This document shows, piece by piece, positions 26,708 through 35,787 of a DNA stretch of 64,000 bases. The position numbers and the translations under genes were made by a program. The stretch is taken from contig JBGRQD010000008.1 in NCBI GenBank assembly GCA_041725935.1, positions 124,001-188,000 on the forward strand, written 5' to 3'. Source of the stretch: Marivita sp041725935. GTDB taxonomy: Bacteria > Pseudomonadota > Alphaproteobacteria > Rhodobacterales > Rhodobacteraceae. Each line of letters starts with the position of its first letter. The stretch's first letter is position 1. The notes under the pieces are model-generated. The model was not told the DNA's origin and ran no database searches. It saw only the letters and a list, made by a program, of their open reading frames with translations.

Positions 26708-27639
26708 GCCTTTGTTTCGACGTGTCTTTGTGGGTTGCCAGGCGGCAAGTCTCCAGGCGTTTCGCCCTCATGTTCGGTGATCGCATGTGCACGCTGCCAC
26801 CTGTTGTACCACTCGGCCAGCAGGTCCCCGGCATGGTCCGCGACCCAGGCTCCGAACCCGTCCTCGCGCGCGGGCAGGGTCAGTGTCACGCCCCGCCGGG
26901 TCCGGCGCAGATCGGCCAGCGCGGTCCCGTCCGCACCCCGCAGCGTCAGCGGTTTCGGAGAGGTCGACCGTGTCGGCCCTTGGGGCAGGGCGGTTGCCGC
27001 GGCGAACACCGTCTCGAACCGGGCATCCGTGGCACATGCCGCAAACCCGGCCCGGCGGGTCGCGTCATAGGCGCGGCGGCGGGCGGGGGGATCGCTGCGG
27101 AACAGGCGGACCAAGGCCATCCAGCGGCCCCGCCCGATCCCCGGCGCGGCCCCGATGCGGCGCAGGAATTCAAGCGGCAGATCCGATCCGGTGCGGATCA
27201 GGCGGCTGACGTTTGGCAGGTCGCAGCTTAGGGCTGCGGCGATGGTCGCCCGGTCGTGCCCCGCCTCGGACAGCCGGGTTGCAAAGCTGGCCCGTTCGAT
27301 AAAGCTCAGATCCTGCCGCGCGCTGTTTTCCTGCCCCTGCGCCACCACAAGCGCGGTGTCGTCCATCACCCGCACCATCGCGCGGACGGGCAGGCCTAGG
27401 TCGCGCAGGGCAGCCAACCGGCGACGCCCGTAGACGATCTCGAACCGGCCCGGTCGGGCCGCGTTGGGGCGCACGAGCACCGGCACCTGCTGGCCGTGGT
27501 TGAACAGGCTGTCCTTCAGTGCAGCGGTGGCTTGCGGATCGTCGGACAGGCGGTCGGTCACCCCGGCATCGTCGATCAGATGGGCTGCGATGGTGACGAT
27601 CTGGGAGTCTGTATCGCCGGATGGTGTGGTTTTGGTCAT
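26704..27639 (-). CDS. repB: Orphan RepB/ParB-type plasmid partition protein
   Basis: A 311-residue protein of the RepABC-type RepB family. The ParB nuclease-like N-domain has the box-I pattern HGQQVPVLVRP and FEIVYGRRRLAALRDLG, and box II GQENSARQDLSFIERASFA; the central part (about 120-150) holds the DNA-binding helix-turn-helix DRATIAAALSCDLPNVSRLI. RepB binds centromere-like repeats and pairs with the ATPase RepA. Neither repA, repC nor partition repeats are seen here, so this is an orphan. Start 27639 is set by GGAGACACCG. It converges on the kinase gene, both stops sharing CTAG. Confidence 0.85.
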   Translation of the reverse strand: MTKTTPSGDTDSQIVTIAAHLIDDAGVTDRLSDDPQATAALKDSLFNHGQQVPVLVRPNAARPGRFEIVYGRRRLAALRDLGLPVRAMVRVMDDTALVVAQGQENSARQDLSFIERASFATRLSEAGHDRATIAAALSCDLPNVSRLIRTGSDLPLEFLRRIGAAPGIGRGRWMALVRLFRSDPPARRRAYDATRRAGFAACATDARFETVFAAATALPQGPTRSTSPKPLTLRGADGTALADLRRTRRGVTLTLPAREDGFGAWVADHAGDLLAEWYNRWQRAHAITEHEGETPGDLPPGNPQRHVETKA

Positions 27640-27737
27640 CGGTGTCTCCTTGTCTGTGCAAGGAACACTCGATCCAACAAGCGACAACAGCGCGTGAACG
27701 CAGCGCGCGGTGGGAGGGTGCCGGTCCGCGTTGCGCG

Positions 27738-28154
27738 TCAGGCGTCAGCCGGTTTTTCCGCCCAATAGCCGGGCAGGCCACCGCAATAGCTGGGCACGTT
27801 CACGCTGTCCTCGATCGCCGCGTACATCAGCGCCGAGGAATAGGCGAAGCGTTGCGGTGCGCCGTCTTCGGGCCGGTGCATCCCGGTATAGAGCGCCTTG
27901 AGCAGCGCCTTGCGGGTTGCGTCATCGGCGGTGCCGTCCACGAGTTCACTGATGTCCTGTGCAGGCATCAGGTCGGTGATCCCAGAAACCAGCGGTCGTG
28001 GCACCGGGTCGAACCCGCTCAGTTCGCGGCACATCGCGGCGATGTCGGGCATCCGCGGCGGCGCGGTCTGGGCCGCGCTCAGCGTCGGGATCAGCGCGGC
28101 GGCGGACACGCCCCCCATGAACGCGCGGCGGGAAAAGGCGCGGGCGTCAGTCAT
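27738..28154 (-). CDS. FAD-dependent sorbitol/fructose dehydrogenase small subunit, Tat-exported
   Basis: A 138-residue protein with a twin-arginine signal (SRRAFMGGVSAAALIPTLSAA) and the ending YSSALMYAAIEDSVNVPSYC-GGLPGYW typical of the sorbitol-dehydrogenase small-subunit family (FAD-SLDH). In related enzymes this subunit carries the signal-less catalytic subunit through the Tat system. It overlaps the cytochrome gene before it by 8 nt and is the last gene of the three-gene dehydrogenase operon. Confidence 0.82.
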   Translation of the reverse strand: MTDARAFSRRAFMGGVSAAALIPTLSAAQTAPPRMPDIAAMCRELSGFDPVPRPLVSGITDLMPAQDISELVDGTADDATRKALLKALYTGMHRPEDGAPQRFAYSSALMYAAIEDSVNVPSYCGGLPGYWAEKPADA

Positions 28155-28803
28155 TGCGGGCCTCCATCTCTTGTGCGGCCGGATCCGCCGGAGGCGTTTT
28201 CCAGGCGGCATAGTAGCGGGCCAGCGCGCTGATCTCGCTCGGGGTGAGCTGTTGCGAAAACGCCTGCATCCGCCCCATCGGGCCGGATCTGCGGGTGCCC
28301 TCGGCATAGGCGCGCAGTTCCTGACCAAGATAGGCCTCGGGCTGTCCGTGGATGCGCGGCGCGGCGCGTGCGCGGTCGTCCTCGGGATCAAGGGCATGAC
28401 AGCTTGCACAGGGCGGCAGGCCCCGCGACCAGTCGCCCTCGTTCACCAGAGCCAGGGCGGTGTTATGCGCCCCCAGCGGATCGCCGAATTCCAGATAGGG
28501 CACCGGCGCGTCGGCATAAAGCCGCGCCATCGCCCCGGCCCCGTCGCCAAGCGCGGTGGCGGTCAGCGACATCTGCCGATGCTCGCGCCGCCCGTCGCGA
28601 TAGGCCCTGAGTTGCCGTTCGATATAGCGGGCGGGCTGGCCATTGAGGTTCGGATAGATGTCGCGCCCGGTGGTGCCTTCGGTGGTGTTGACGGTGTGAC
28701 AGGTCGAACAGTTCAGAAGGATGTCCGTGGATTGTGCCGTGGCCACCGGCGACAGGGCCAGACAGGCAAGGACAAGGCCTAAGCGAAGCGCTGCATGTCT
28801 CAT
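28147..28803 (-). CDS. Diheme cytochrome c electron acceptor of the dehydrogenase
   Basis: A 218-residue periplasmic cytochrome with signal peptide (1-23, ATAQ-S) and two heme sites CSTCH (about residue 32) and CASCH (about 132), each followed by a c4-like helix pattern (NLNGQPARYIERQLRAYRDG; IHGQPEAYLGQELRAYAEG). It should take electrons from the flavoprotein encoded upstream. GGAGGC precedes the ATG, which overlaps the flavoprotein stop. Confidence 0.88.
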   Translation of the reverse strand: MRHAALRLGLVLACLALSPVATAQSTDILLNCSTCHTVNTTEGTTGRDIYPNLNGQPARYIERQLRAYRDGRREHRQMSLTATALGDGAGAMARLYADAPVPYLEFGDPLGAHNTALALVNEGDWSRGLPPCASCHALDPEDDRARAAPRIHGQPEAYLGQELRAYAEGTRRSGPMGRMQAFSQQLTPSEISALARYYAAWKTPPADPAAQEMEARND

Positions 28804-30419
28804 GGGCGGGCCTCCGATGCGATATGTTCGCCCAGCCGCACCGCCAGCGCGGCGATGGTCAGCGTGACATTCACGCTCGATACCGAGGGAAAGGTCGAGG
28901 ACGAACTGATCCAGAGATTGGGGTGATCGTGGGTGCGGCAATTGCTGTCCACGACACTGTCGCGCGGATCGGTGCCCATGATCGTCGCCCCGGTGATGTG
29001 GTTGTTGGGCAGGTACCCTTCGTTGTGTTCCACACTGTCGGCGGACGCGCCAAAGGTCTGGGCGATCTCCTCGACCCTGCGCCGCGTGTCTTCGACGGCC
29101 GTGGCGACGTAATCGTCGACGTCATAGTGGATCTCGGGCCGGGGCAGACCCATCCGGTCGGTCAGGCCCTCGGTCGAGGGGCGGATCCGGTTGCTCGGGT
29201 TCGGCAATTGTTCGTGAAAGCAGGTGATGACCTGACGCCGTGCCGCGCGGTCTCGGACCGCGTTGCGCAACTCCTGTCCGGTCAGCCCCTCTTCGATGGC
29301 TTGCATCGCAACGCCGCTCACCGGATTCATGTTCAGGATCATCATCTTGCGCGCCGCATAGTCGCGCCGGAAGTCGCCATCGCGTAGGCTGGTAATGGCG
29401 GAAATCACGTTGGGGCCGCGTCCCGGCCAAAGCGGCACATCGCTGTCGAAGGAGGACGACGTTCCGGGGTGGTCCATCAGGTTGCGCCCCACCATGTCGG
29501 ATGAGTTGCCGACCCCGTCGGGCGCATTTTCCTGCTGCGACATCAGCATGATCTTCGGGCCTTCGATGCCATTGGCGGCCAGCACGAAACGGTCAGCCTC
29601 AAGCCGGAACTCCTCGCGGCTGGGGGTCAGATAGCGGACCGCGACGATGCGGTTATCGGCGTCGACCTCGAGGTGATGCGCCACCGCATTGGTGATGAGC
29701 TGTGCCCCCGCCGCCTGCGCCTTTTCCACCGACATGTTGCCGGAATACTGCGCGCCGATCGGGCAGATCGGCATGCAGTTGGCGTTGCCGCAACAGGGCG
29801 GGCGATCATCGTAGACCTGCTGGTTGTTGCGCGCCTGCGGGGCGCTGATATGGGCGTATCCCAGGCGCTCCAGCTTTTCGTGGAACACCTGATCCATGTA
29901 CGAGAACGGTGCGGCGGGCATCGGATAGGGGGCAGAGCGCGGCGCATCGAACGGTGCGTTTTCCGGACCAGCGACGCCCATCTCGCGCTCTGCTTGCCAG
30001 TACCACGGTTCAAGATCCCAATAGTCGATCGGCCAGTCGCGGCCCACGCCGTAAAGGGTCCTGAGCTTCATGTCGTTCGGAAGATACCGCCATGTGGCTG
30101 CCGCCCAATGCCATGTCGTGCCACCGACGGCGCGGATATATTGCTGGTTGTAGGGGCGTGGCCCCTTCTGGATCAGGTAATCATCGGTGCGGGCGACCTG
30201 CGGCTGCGGCGCGTGGGGGACAACCGGATAGGGTGACATCATGGTCTGCGGATCGGAATGCCGGAAACGTGCCACAAGGTCGTCGCGGTCAAGCTCTGGC
30301 CCGTCACAGAGAATGGTCACGCGCACTCCCGCCTGTGCGGCCCGCGCTGCGACCAGACCGCCGGCAACGCCAGCACCGATAACGACCAGTTGCGGGCGTT
30401 GGGGAAGTGTCGTGACCAT
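28800..30419 (-). CDS. GMC-family FAD dehydrogenase, catalytic subunit with iron-sulfur motif
   Basis: A 539-residue flavoprotein. The FAD-binding VVIGAGVAGGLVAARAAQAG is at residues 12-31; C209, C210, C215 and C219 have the spacing of the 3Fe-4S cluster of FAD-dependent glucose dehydrogenase and fructose dehydrogenase; the active-site His/Asn region is in the C-terminal GMC block (LWISSSSTFPSVSSVNVTLT). It has no signal peptide and is presumably exported with its Tat-bearing small subunit. The substrate is a sugar or polyol by family; which one is not readable. An exact EcfG promoter lies 28 nt upstream of the ATG. Confidence 0.88.
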   Translation of the reverse strand: MVTTLPQRPQLVVIGAGVAGGLVAARAAQAGVRVTILCDGPELDRDDLVARFRHSDPQTMMSPYPVVPHAPQPQVARTDDYLIQKGPRPYNQQYIRAVGGTTWHWAAATWRYLPNDMKLRTLYGVGRDWPIDYWDLEPWYWQAEREMGVAGPENAPFDAPRSAPYPMPAAPFSYMDQVFHEKLERLGYAHISAPQARNNQQVYDDRPPCCGNANCMPICPIGAQYSGNMSVEKAQAAGAQLITNAVAHHLEVDADNRIVAVRYLTPSREEFRLEADRFVLAANGIEGPKIMLMSQQENAPDGVGNSSDMVGRNLMDHPGTSSSFDSDVPLWPGRGPNVISAITSLRDGDFRRDYAARKMMILNMNPVSGVAMQAIEEGLTGQELRNAVRDRAARRQVITCFHEQLPNPSNRIRPSTEGLTDRMGLPRPEIHYDVDDYVATAVEDTRRRVEEIAQTFGASADSVEHNEGYLPNNHITGATIMGTDPRDSVVDSNCRTHDHPNLWISSSSTFPSVSSVNVTLTIAALAVRLGEHIASEARP

Positions 30420-30446
30420 GCGGAACCCTTTCGTGTTTTGCGGATC

Positions 30447-30471
30447 AACGTCAGAGCGCGAACATGGTTCC
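30447..30471 (-). promoter_or_regulatory. EcfG-type stress promoter, exact match, GMC operon
   Basis: On the minus strand GGAAC (30471-30467), 16 nt, CGTT (30450-30447), reading toward the dehydrogenase operon that starts at 30419. It fits between the AI-2E gene end and this start. Confidence 0.85.
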
Positions 30472-30494
30472 GGCAGTTCTGCGGGCCGGGCGGG

Positions 30495-31616
30495 TCACGG
30501 GCGCAACTCGGCGTCAAGGTCTTCGAGGCTGTCCTGGTTGCTCAGGAAAAGCGACACCGGCCGCAGCGGCGGGATGTGCAGGCAGACCACCAGCAGGCAC
30601 AGCATCATCGGCGTCGACAGGAACGCCCCGGCCACCCCCCAGAGCCAGCTCCAGAACAGCAGCGACACCAGGATCACCGTCGGCGAGAGCACGATCTGGC
30701 GGCCTTGGAGCAGCGGGTCGATCAAGTTGCCGACCACCTGTTCGATGGCGAAGATGCCCGCGCCGACCCAGAACGCCGTCACCGGATCGAGCACGAGAAA
30801 GGCATAGAGCACCGGCAGGACGCCCGAAATCAGCGACCCGAGATTGGGGATGTAGGTCAGCACAAAGGTCAGCACCGCCCACACCACGAGGAAATCGAGC
30901 CCGAAGAGCGCCAGCCAGCCGGCATAGAGCGCCGCCTGAATGAGGCCGATCGCGGTTCGGACAAGCAGGAACCCCCGCAGCCGTGTCGCGATGGCGCGTT
31001 TCATGCCCAGCCATTCGCTTCCGCTGTCATCGGTCAGAAGCCGCGCCGCCTTGGCCGACCAGCGCGGCAATTCCACCAGCGTCAGAAGCACGATGAAGAA
31101 AACGATCATCAAGGCCGACAGGAACGCCCCGGTCATCGTCGCGGCACCAGTGGCAAAGGACGTGGCGGTGCCGACCAGCCATTCACCGAGGCTGCTGCCC
31201 GCACTGCCCCAAATCTCGCGCAGGGTGCGTTCAAGTTCGCTGCTTTGCCCGGCATCGCCGCTGTCCTGGTCCGGGACCAGCGCGTCCAGCTCTTCGGAAA
31301 TGCCCGGCAGGGCCTCCATCGCCTGCTGCGCGGCGAAATACAGCGCGCCGAACACCACCGCAAGGATCGCAACCAGACAGATCATCACCAGAAGATGCGC
31401 GGCCCAGCCAAGCCAGCCGGGCAGCCGCTCTTTCAGCCAGCGGTCAAGCGGCGCGACCATAAGCGTGATGAGCACCGCGAACACGACCGGGATGACGACA
31501 ACCGCCGCCAGCCGCAGGATAAAAAGCGCCAGAATGACAAGTACGCTGCCCAGAAACCACAGAACGAGACGCTGCCGCGTCGTGTCGCTGTGGCTATGGC
31601 TGGATGTGTCGGACAT
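30495..31616 (-). CDS. AI-2E family (PerM-like) transporter
   Basis: A 373-residue membrane protein with the AI-2E/PerM topology: paired hydrophobic segments near residues 17-35 and 38-52, one at 65-90, an amphipathic linker (100-145), and a group of segments from 160 to 345 including the conserved YIPNLGSLISGVLPVLYAFL and DPLLQGRQIVLSPTVILVSL blocks. Family members export signals or act in ion homeostasis; the substrate here is unknown. An exact EcfG promoter lies upstream. Confidence 0.9.
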   Translation of the reverse strand: MSDTSSHSHSDTTRQRLVLWFLGSVLVILALFILRLAAVVVIPVVFAVLITLMVAPLDRWLKERLPGWLGWAAHLLVMICLVAILAVVFGALYFAAQQAMEALPGISEELDALVPDQDSGDAGQSSELERTLREIWGSAGSSLGEWLVGTATSFATGAATMTGAFLSALMIVFFIVLLTLVELPRWSAKAARLLTDDSGSEWLGMKRAIATRLRGFLLVRTAIGLIQAALYAGWLALFGLDFLVVWAVLTFVLTYIPNLGSLISGVLPVLYAFLVLDPVTAFWVGAGIFAIEQVVGNLIDPLLQGRQIVLSPTVILVSLLFWSWLWGVAGAFLSTPMMLCLLVVCLHIPPLRPVSLFLSNQDSLEDLDAELRP

Positions 31617-31658
31617 GGGTCAAAGCCTTCCCCGGATCGGCTGATGCGTTGCGATCAG

Positions 31659-31683
31659 AACGCCGGGTCCGGCACTTGGTTCC
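31659..31683 (-). promoter_or_regulatory. EcfG-type stress promoter, exact match, AI-2E gene
   Basis: Minus strand GGAAC (31683-31679), 16 nt, CGTT (31662-31659), 43 nt before the ATG at 31616. Confidence 0.85.
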
Positions 31684-31792
31684 GGTCCTTCGGCGCCCGC
31701 GCGTCAGGCAGAGTTCGGGCGGAGTTCAGGCGAGGTGAGCGTAAAACGGACACTCCCGGTGAACCCGATGCCGGTTTCGCGCGTTGGCCACC

Positions 31793-32824
31793 ATGTTTTC
31801 CGCGCTGCCCCTCACAATGCTTCTCGCCATCGGCGCTGTGACCGCGCTTGTCATCCTGTTCTCCGGATTGCGGATGACCGGGCTGGCCGACCGTATCGCC
31901 GACCGCACCGGGCTGGGCGAAGCGCTGATCGGCGGCGTGCTGCTGGGGGCGGCGACCTCGTTCTCGGGCACGGTGGTGTCTTTGACGGCGGCGCTGGACG
32001 GGCGGGCGTCGCTGGCCTTTTCCAACGGGATCGGCGGCATCGCCGCGCAGACGGCGTTCCTTGCGGTGGCCGATCTGCTGTACCGGCGGGCCAATCTCGA
32101 ACATGCGGCGGCGGAACTGGCGAACATGTTTCAGTGCGGCCTGTTGCTGTTGCTGCTGACCGTGCCCTTTGTCGCCTATGCCGCGCCCGAGGTGACCGTG
32201 TTGGGCGTGCATCCCGCATCGATTGTGCTGGTGGCCGTCTACGGGTTCGGCGTGCTGGCCACGTCCCGTCTGCGCGAATCCCCCATGTGGATCCCGGTGC
32301 ACACGAAAGAAACGCGCGACGACACACCCGACGAAGAAGACTCGACGGACAAACCGGCGCGTGGGCTGATCTGGCAATTCCTGATCCTGATGGCGATCAT
32401 GGGCTGCGCGGGATGGGTGATCTCGAATATCGGGGCGCAACTGATCGACCGGCTGGGCCTGTCGGCATCGCTGGCCGGGGCGCTGATCACAGCGGTTGTC
32501 ACGTCCTTGCCCGAACTGGTCACCACGCTTGCCGCCGTGCGCCGGGGCGCGCTGCAACTGGCCGTGGGCGGGATCATCGGTGGCAACACCTTCGACACGC
32601 TGTTCCTGACGATCTCGGATATGGGCTATCGCGACGGATCGCTGTATCACGCGGTCGCCCGCACCGACCTGTTCTGGCTGGCGGTGGCGATGCTGATGAC
32701 CGGCGTGCTAATGCTGGGCCTGATGTACCGAGAAAAGCAGGGTCCGGCGGGGATCGGCCGGGAAAGCCTGCTGCTGCTGTCGATCTACGCAGCAGCGATC
32801 GCGGTTCAGGCGATCATCGGGTGA
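31793..32824 (+). CDS. Sodium/calcium exchanger family protein
   Basis: A 343-residue cation antiporter. It has two homologous halves of about five membrane segments: the first alpha repeat is around GLGEALIGGVLLGAATSFSG (the usual Glu-Thr is modified here) and the second, clearer one is AGALITAVVTSLPELVTTL followed by GGIIGGNTFDTLFL. A charged cytoplasmic loop rich in Asp and Glu (about 170-190) joins the halves. ATG 31793 is taken; an in-frame TTG lies three codons upstream. Probably calcium or another divalent cation efflux. Confidence 0.87.
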   Translation: MFSALPLTMLLAIGAVTALVILFSGLRMTGLADRIADRTGLGEALIGGVLLGAATSFSGTVVSLTAALDGRASLAFSNGIGGIAAQTAFLAVADLLYRRANLEHAAAELANMFQCGLLLLLLTVPFVAYAAPEVTVLGVHPASIVLVAVYGFGVLATSRLRESPMWIPVHTKETRDDTPDEEDSTDKPARGLIWQFLILMAIMGCAGWVISNIGAQLIDRLGLSASLAGALITAVVTSLPELVTTLAAVRRGALQLAVGGIIGGNTFDTLFLTISDMGYRDGSLYHAVARTDLFWLAVAMLMTGVLMLGLMYREKQGPAGIGRESLLLLSIYAAAIAVQAIIG

Positions 32825-32879
32825 GGCCCGGTCGGGTCGGACGATTGCATCCCGCCCTGCGTGGAGCAGATAGTGCAGC

Positions 32880-33137
32880 GTGACGGTCAAAGCGGGACAC
32901 AGGCGACCCCTTCCCTTGGCCTTTCTGTCCGGTTTGATTGAAACCCGGCATATCTGGCAGACGGTGATCGACAGGCTCGGGCTGGCTGTGGATAGGGTCA
33001 TGAATGACGACCTCCCCGGCCATGTTCCCGGCGACGGCGCCGAAGGTGTGACGCAGGCCCTGACCGGCCCCGGCTGGCTGAGCGATCTGGCCGGGCCGCT
33101 GCCCTTTGCCAATGTCCCGAGCGCATCGCGACCCTGA
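32880..33137 (+). pseudogene. Possible alpha/beta-hydrolase N-terminal remnant
   Basis: An 85-codon frame with a GTG start reads LPLAFLSGLIETRHIWQTVI then NDDLPGHVPG, recalling the first strands of alpha/beta hydrolases (FLSGL...W..V...L......DLPGHG). The nucleophile elbow and the rest are missing. The frame ends just before the PAP2 gene's 3' end. A chance resemblance remains possible. Confidence 0.4.
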
Positions 33138-33174
33138 TCCGGGCATGGCAGTCCGGGCAACGGGCCGCGCCCGG

Positions 33175-33951
33175 CTAAATGTCGCTGCGGCGCGAGGTGA
33201 ACTCGGTCTCTGGTCGGTTGGTGTCAAGCGGCACGTCGCAGTCGTCGGGTTCGATATGGCCGCGTCGGGCAAGATACTGCGCCACCGCGAAACAGATCGC
33301 CGCCCAGGCCGCCCCGGCCAGCCACCCGGCCAGGACATCGGTGGGCCAGTGCACGCCGAGATAGACACGGCTGATGCCGACAAGGAGAGTCAGCATCACC
33401 GCTGTCAGCAGGATGAACACCTTGAGCCTGCGTCGCGGCTGCACCCGTGCGATCAGAACGCCAAGCGACAGGTAGGCTACCGCCGCCATCATCGAATGGC
33501 CGGACGGGAAACTGGCCGTGTAGACCAGCGAGCCGTAGGGCACGAGATCGGGGCGGGGCCGGTCGAAGAACTCCTTGGCGACGCTCGACAGAACGATGCC
33601 GCCGCCCACCGCCGAGATCAGGAACAGCATCGACCCGATACGGTCGCGCATCAGGAAATAAAGCGCCACCAGCACCGTTGCGAGGGTCAGCACGGCAACG
33701 CCGCCGAGCGCGGTGAGATCGCGGCCTATCTCCTCGATCCAGTCTCCGCCGATCGGATTGGACAGGTCACCCGGCGTGCGCAGGGCCAGCAGAATGTCGC
33801 GGTCCAGATCGCGGGTCGATCCCTCGACCACCTCGTCGGTCAGTTCGGCCAGGGCCCAGACGGCGCAGGTCAGCCCGGCAAGAAACAGCAGCCAGCGCAG
33901 TTCCAGCGCCCGACCAAAGGTCGCGAGGGGGTTTCGGGCGGATCCCGGCAT
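33175..33951 (-). CDS. PAP2-family membrane phosphatase
   Basis: A 258-residue membrane protein with the complete PAP2 triad: KEFFDRPRP (K126, R131), PSGH (149-152) and SRVYLGVHWPTD (194-205), between about six membrane segments. Such enzymes dephosphorylate phosphatidic acid, undecaprenyl diphosphate or related lipids at the periplasmic face. GAAGGAGA precedes the ATG. Its exact EcfG promoter is placed inside the end of the upstream mscS gene. Functionally it pairs with the lipid kinase at 35841. Confidence 0.92.
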   Translation of the reverse strand: MPGSARNPLATFGRALELRWLLFLAGLTCAVWALAELTDEVVEGSTRDLDRDILLALRTPGDLSNPIGGDWIEEIGRDLTALGGVAVLTLATVLVALYFLMRDRIGSMLFLISAVGGGIVLSSVAKEFFDRPRPDLVPYGSLVYTASFPSGHSMMAAVAYLSLGVLIARVQPRRRLKVFILLTAVMLTLLVGISRVYLGVHWPTDVLAGWLAGAAWAAICFAVAQYLARRGHIEPDDCDVPLDTNRPETEFTSRRSDI

Positions 33952-33989
33952 GGCGCTGTCTCCTTCAGGCAGTGGCGTGTCGGGGGCAA

Positions 33990-34014
33990 AACGCCGAAGG
34001 CCCTAGCCGGTTCC
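33990..34014 (-). promoter_or_regulatory. EcfG-type stress promoter, exact match, PAP2
   Basis: Minus strand GGAAC (34014-34010), 16 nt, CGTT (33993-33990), 39 nt before the PAP2 ATG. The -35 part lies within the last codons of mscS. Confidence 0.85.
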
Positions 34015-35706
34015 GGCCATGCGCGTCGCCCCGGATTGGTTGTCGCCGTCCTGCCCGACCTCCTGTACGCGTTCGCGCGGGAACCAGTCGGGATGGGTGT
34101 CGCGGACGAAGGCCATCATCTGTTCGCGCAGGCGGCATTGCACCGTCCAGCCGGTCGAGGGGTCGTCCATCATCGCGTAGAACGTGACGGTGAGCCCGTC
34201 GGCCGAATGCCCGGTGGTGCGGGTCAGCGCGCTGTCGCTTTCGGTGATGTCGGGATCGTCCTGCACCAGCATGTCGAAATGGTCGCGCAGCACGTCCACA
34301 TCGGCACGGTGATCCAGGTTCAGGTCGATCACCTTCATCATCCGGGCCTCGGCGACGGACCAGTTCTCGAAGGGTTTGGACACGAAATAGGTGACCGGCA
34401 CCACGATGCGCCGGTGATCCCAGGTGCGCAAACGCAGGAAGGTGTAAAACACGGCCTCCACATAGGCCCAGTCGCCCTCGAAAAGCACCGAATCCCCGAT
34501 GCGGACCGGCTTGGCGAAGGCGATTTGGAGCGAGGCGAGGATGTTGCCAAGAATGGCCTGACCGGCAATGCCGAACACAACCGTCAGAACACCCGCCGAG
34601 GCGAGCAGGGTCAGACCGACGGTGTCAAAAAGGTTGAGCTGCGCCAGCACGATGATGAGCGCCAGCGCGACCATCAGCAGAACGATCAGGCGGCGCAGCG
34701 CGTAGATGGAGGTGTAGAATTCGCGTTCGTCCCGCCCGCGCTTGTCGTCGATCTCACCGACGAACCGGATGGTGATCTTGTGCAGCACCGCGTCGAGGAT
34801 GCGCAGCGCGGTCATGCCAAAGCCCCAGACCATCAGGATGATGAGCGCGGGGCGCAGCACGGCCTGCACCGGCCCCGAGAAGGACAGCACATAGGTCACC
34901 AGAAGCTGGGTCGCACCCGCCATGACAAGGATCGCCAGCGGCATGCTGCTTCGCTCGAGACCCTTTTGCAGCCAGGTGTGCCGGGATCGCCGCGACAGCC
35001 AGAGTGCGGCCTGGTGCGTTGCGTATCCCAACCCGGCCAGTCCGACGATCAGCACCGGGATCGCGATCCATTCCCAAAGCCACAACCCGGCGAGCTCGCG
35101 TCTGAGGGGTTCGGGGATTTGGTCTTCGTAGGGGCGTGGCCCGAAGGCCACGTAGAGCGCTTCGATATTGTCCACGGTCTGCGGCGTGAAGAGCCAGATC
35201 GCCGGGCGGTCCGGTGCCTTGTACCGCGCGAGGCGGATGTCATAGGTCGATGTCGCGGTCTCGAGGGACGAGATCAAGAGGTTGCGGCGCGGCTGGCCTG
35301 CGCGGGGGTTCGTGTCGGACGGCCCTTCGATCATGGCATCCGGGCGCGACGACAGGTCCGACCAGTCGATCCAGACCTGACGTGCGATGACCGAGGACAG
35401 GTGGCGCGCGATGTCGGGGCCTGCCGTGGCCTGCTCTTCGGGGTCGATTTCGGCCAGGTTCAGGTAATGCGCGGCGCGGGTGTAATCGCCCGCATCGGTC
35501 GCGTCCATGAACCCCCGCAAGGTCTGGCGGGGGGCGGTGCGGTCGATCTCTTCGGTGGGCGCGTCATCCAGCCCGCGGTTGATCGCCTCCACCTCGTACC
35601 AGGTGCCGGAGATGTCCTGCGCGAAGGCGGCCGATACCCAGAACAGGGCAATCGCCGCGGCTGCGAAAACCGAGCGGCGCAAACTGGCCACGGATCGGAT
35701 GTGCAT
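34003..35706 (-). CDS. MscS-family mechanosensitive channel with periplasmic domain
   Basis: A 567-residue channel. A signal peptide (1-26, AAFAQ) and a periplasmic region of about 190 residues precede five to six membrane segments (about 195-385). The MscS core follows: pore helix TVGLTLLASAGVLTVVFGIA-GQAILGN and the beta domain with VLFEGDWAYVEAV and RTWDHRRIVVPVTYFVSKPFENW. ATG 35706 has AGGAGG 4 nt upstream; the frame extends to 35805 without a ribosome site. It opens on membrane tension to release solutes after osmotic downshift. A near-consensus EcfG promoter lies upstream. Confidence 0.9.
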   Translation of the reverse strand: MHIRSVASLRRSVFAAAAIALFWVSAAFAQDISGTWYEVEAINRGLDDAPTEEIDRTAPRQTLRGFMDATDAGDYTRAAHYLNLAEIDPEEQATAGPDIARHLSSVIARQVWIDWSDLSSRPDAMIEGPSDTNPRAGQPRRNLLISSLETATSTYDIRLARYKAPDRPAIWLFTPQTVDNIEALYVAFGPRPYEDQIPEPLRRELAGLWLWEWIAIPVLIVGLAGLGYATHQAALWLSRRSRHTWLQKGLERSSMPLAILVMAGATQLLVTYVLSFSGPVQAVLRPALIILMVWGFGMTALRILDAVLHKITIRFVGEIDDKRGRDEREFYTSIYALRRLIVLLMVALALIIVLAQLNLFDTVGLTLLASAGVLTVVFGIAGQAILGNILASLQIAFAKPVRIGDSVLFEGDWAYVEAVFYTFLRLRTWDHRRIVVPVTYFVSKPFENWSVAEARMMKVIDLNLDHRADVDVLRDHFDMLVQDDPDITESDSALTRTTGHSADGLTVTFYAMMDDPSTGWTVQCRLREQMMAFVRDTHPDWFPRERVQEVGQDGDNQSGATRMAGTG

Positions 35707-35745
35707 CTGGCCTCCTGTTGCCATTGGAACCGCGCATACCGGTTC

Positions 35746-35770
35746 AACACGCCACGGTGGTCCCGGTTCC
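35746..35770 (-). promoter_or_regulatory. EcfG-type promoter, one mismatch, mscS
   Basis: Minus strand GGAAC (35770-35766), 16 nt, TGTT (35749-35746), 40 nt before the mscS ATG. Confidence 0.6.
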
Positions 35771-35787
35771 CGAACCGCGTGGGACGC

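Noticed and set aside
31760..31785. TGAAC-N17-CGTT before the sodium/calcium exchanger gene
   Set aside because: The CGTT ends only 7 nt before the ATG at 31793, so a normal leader is impossible, and the first box has a mismatch. Not listed as a promoter.
30258..31841. 527-codon plus-strand frame opposite the AI-2E gene
   Set aside because: Lies antisense to a recognised membrane transporter and reads as Arg/Gln/His-rich sequence without domains.
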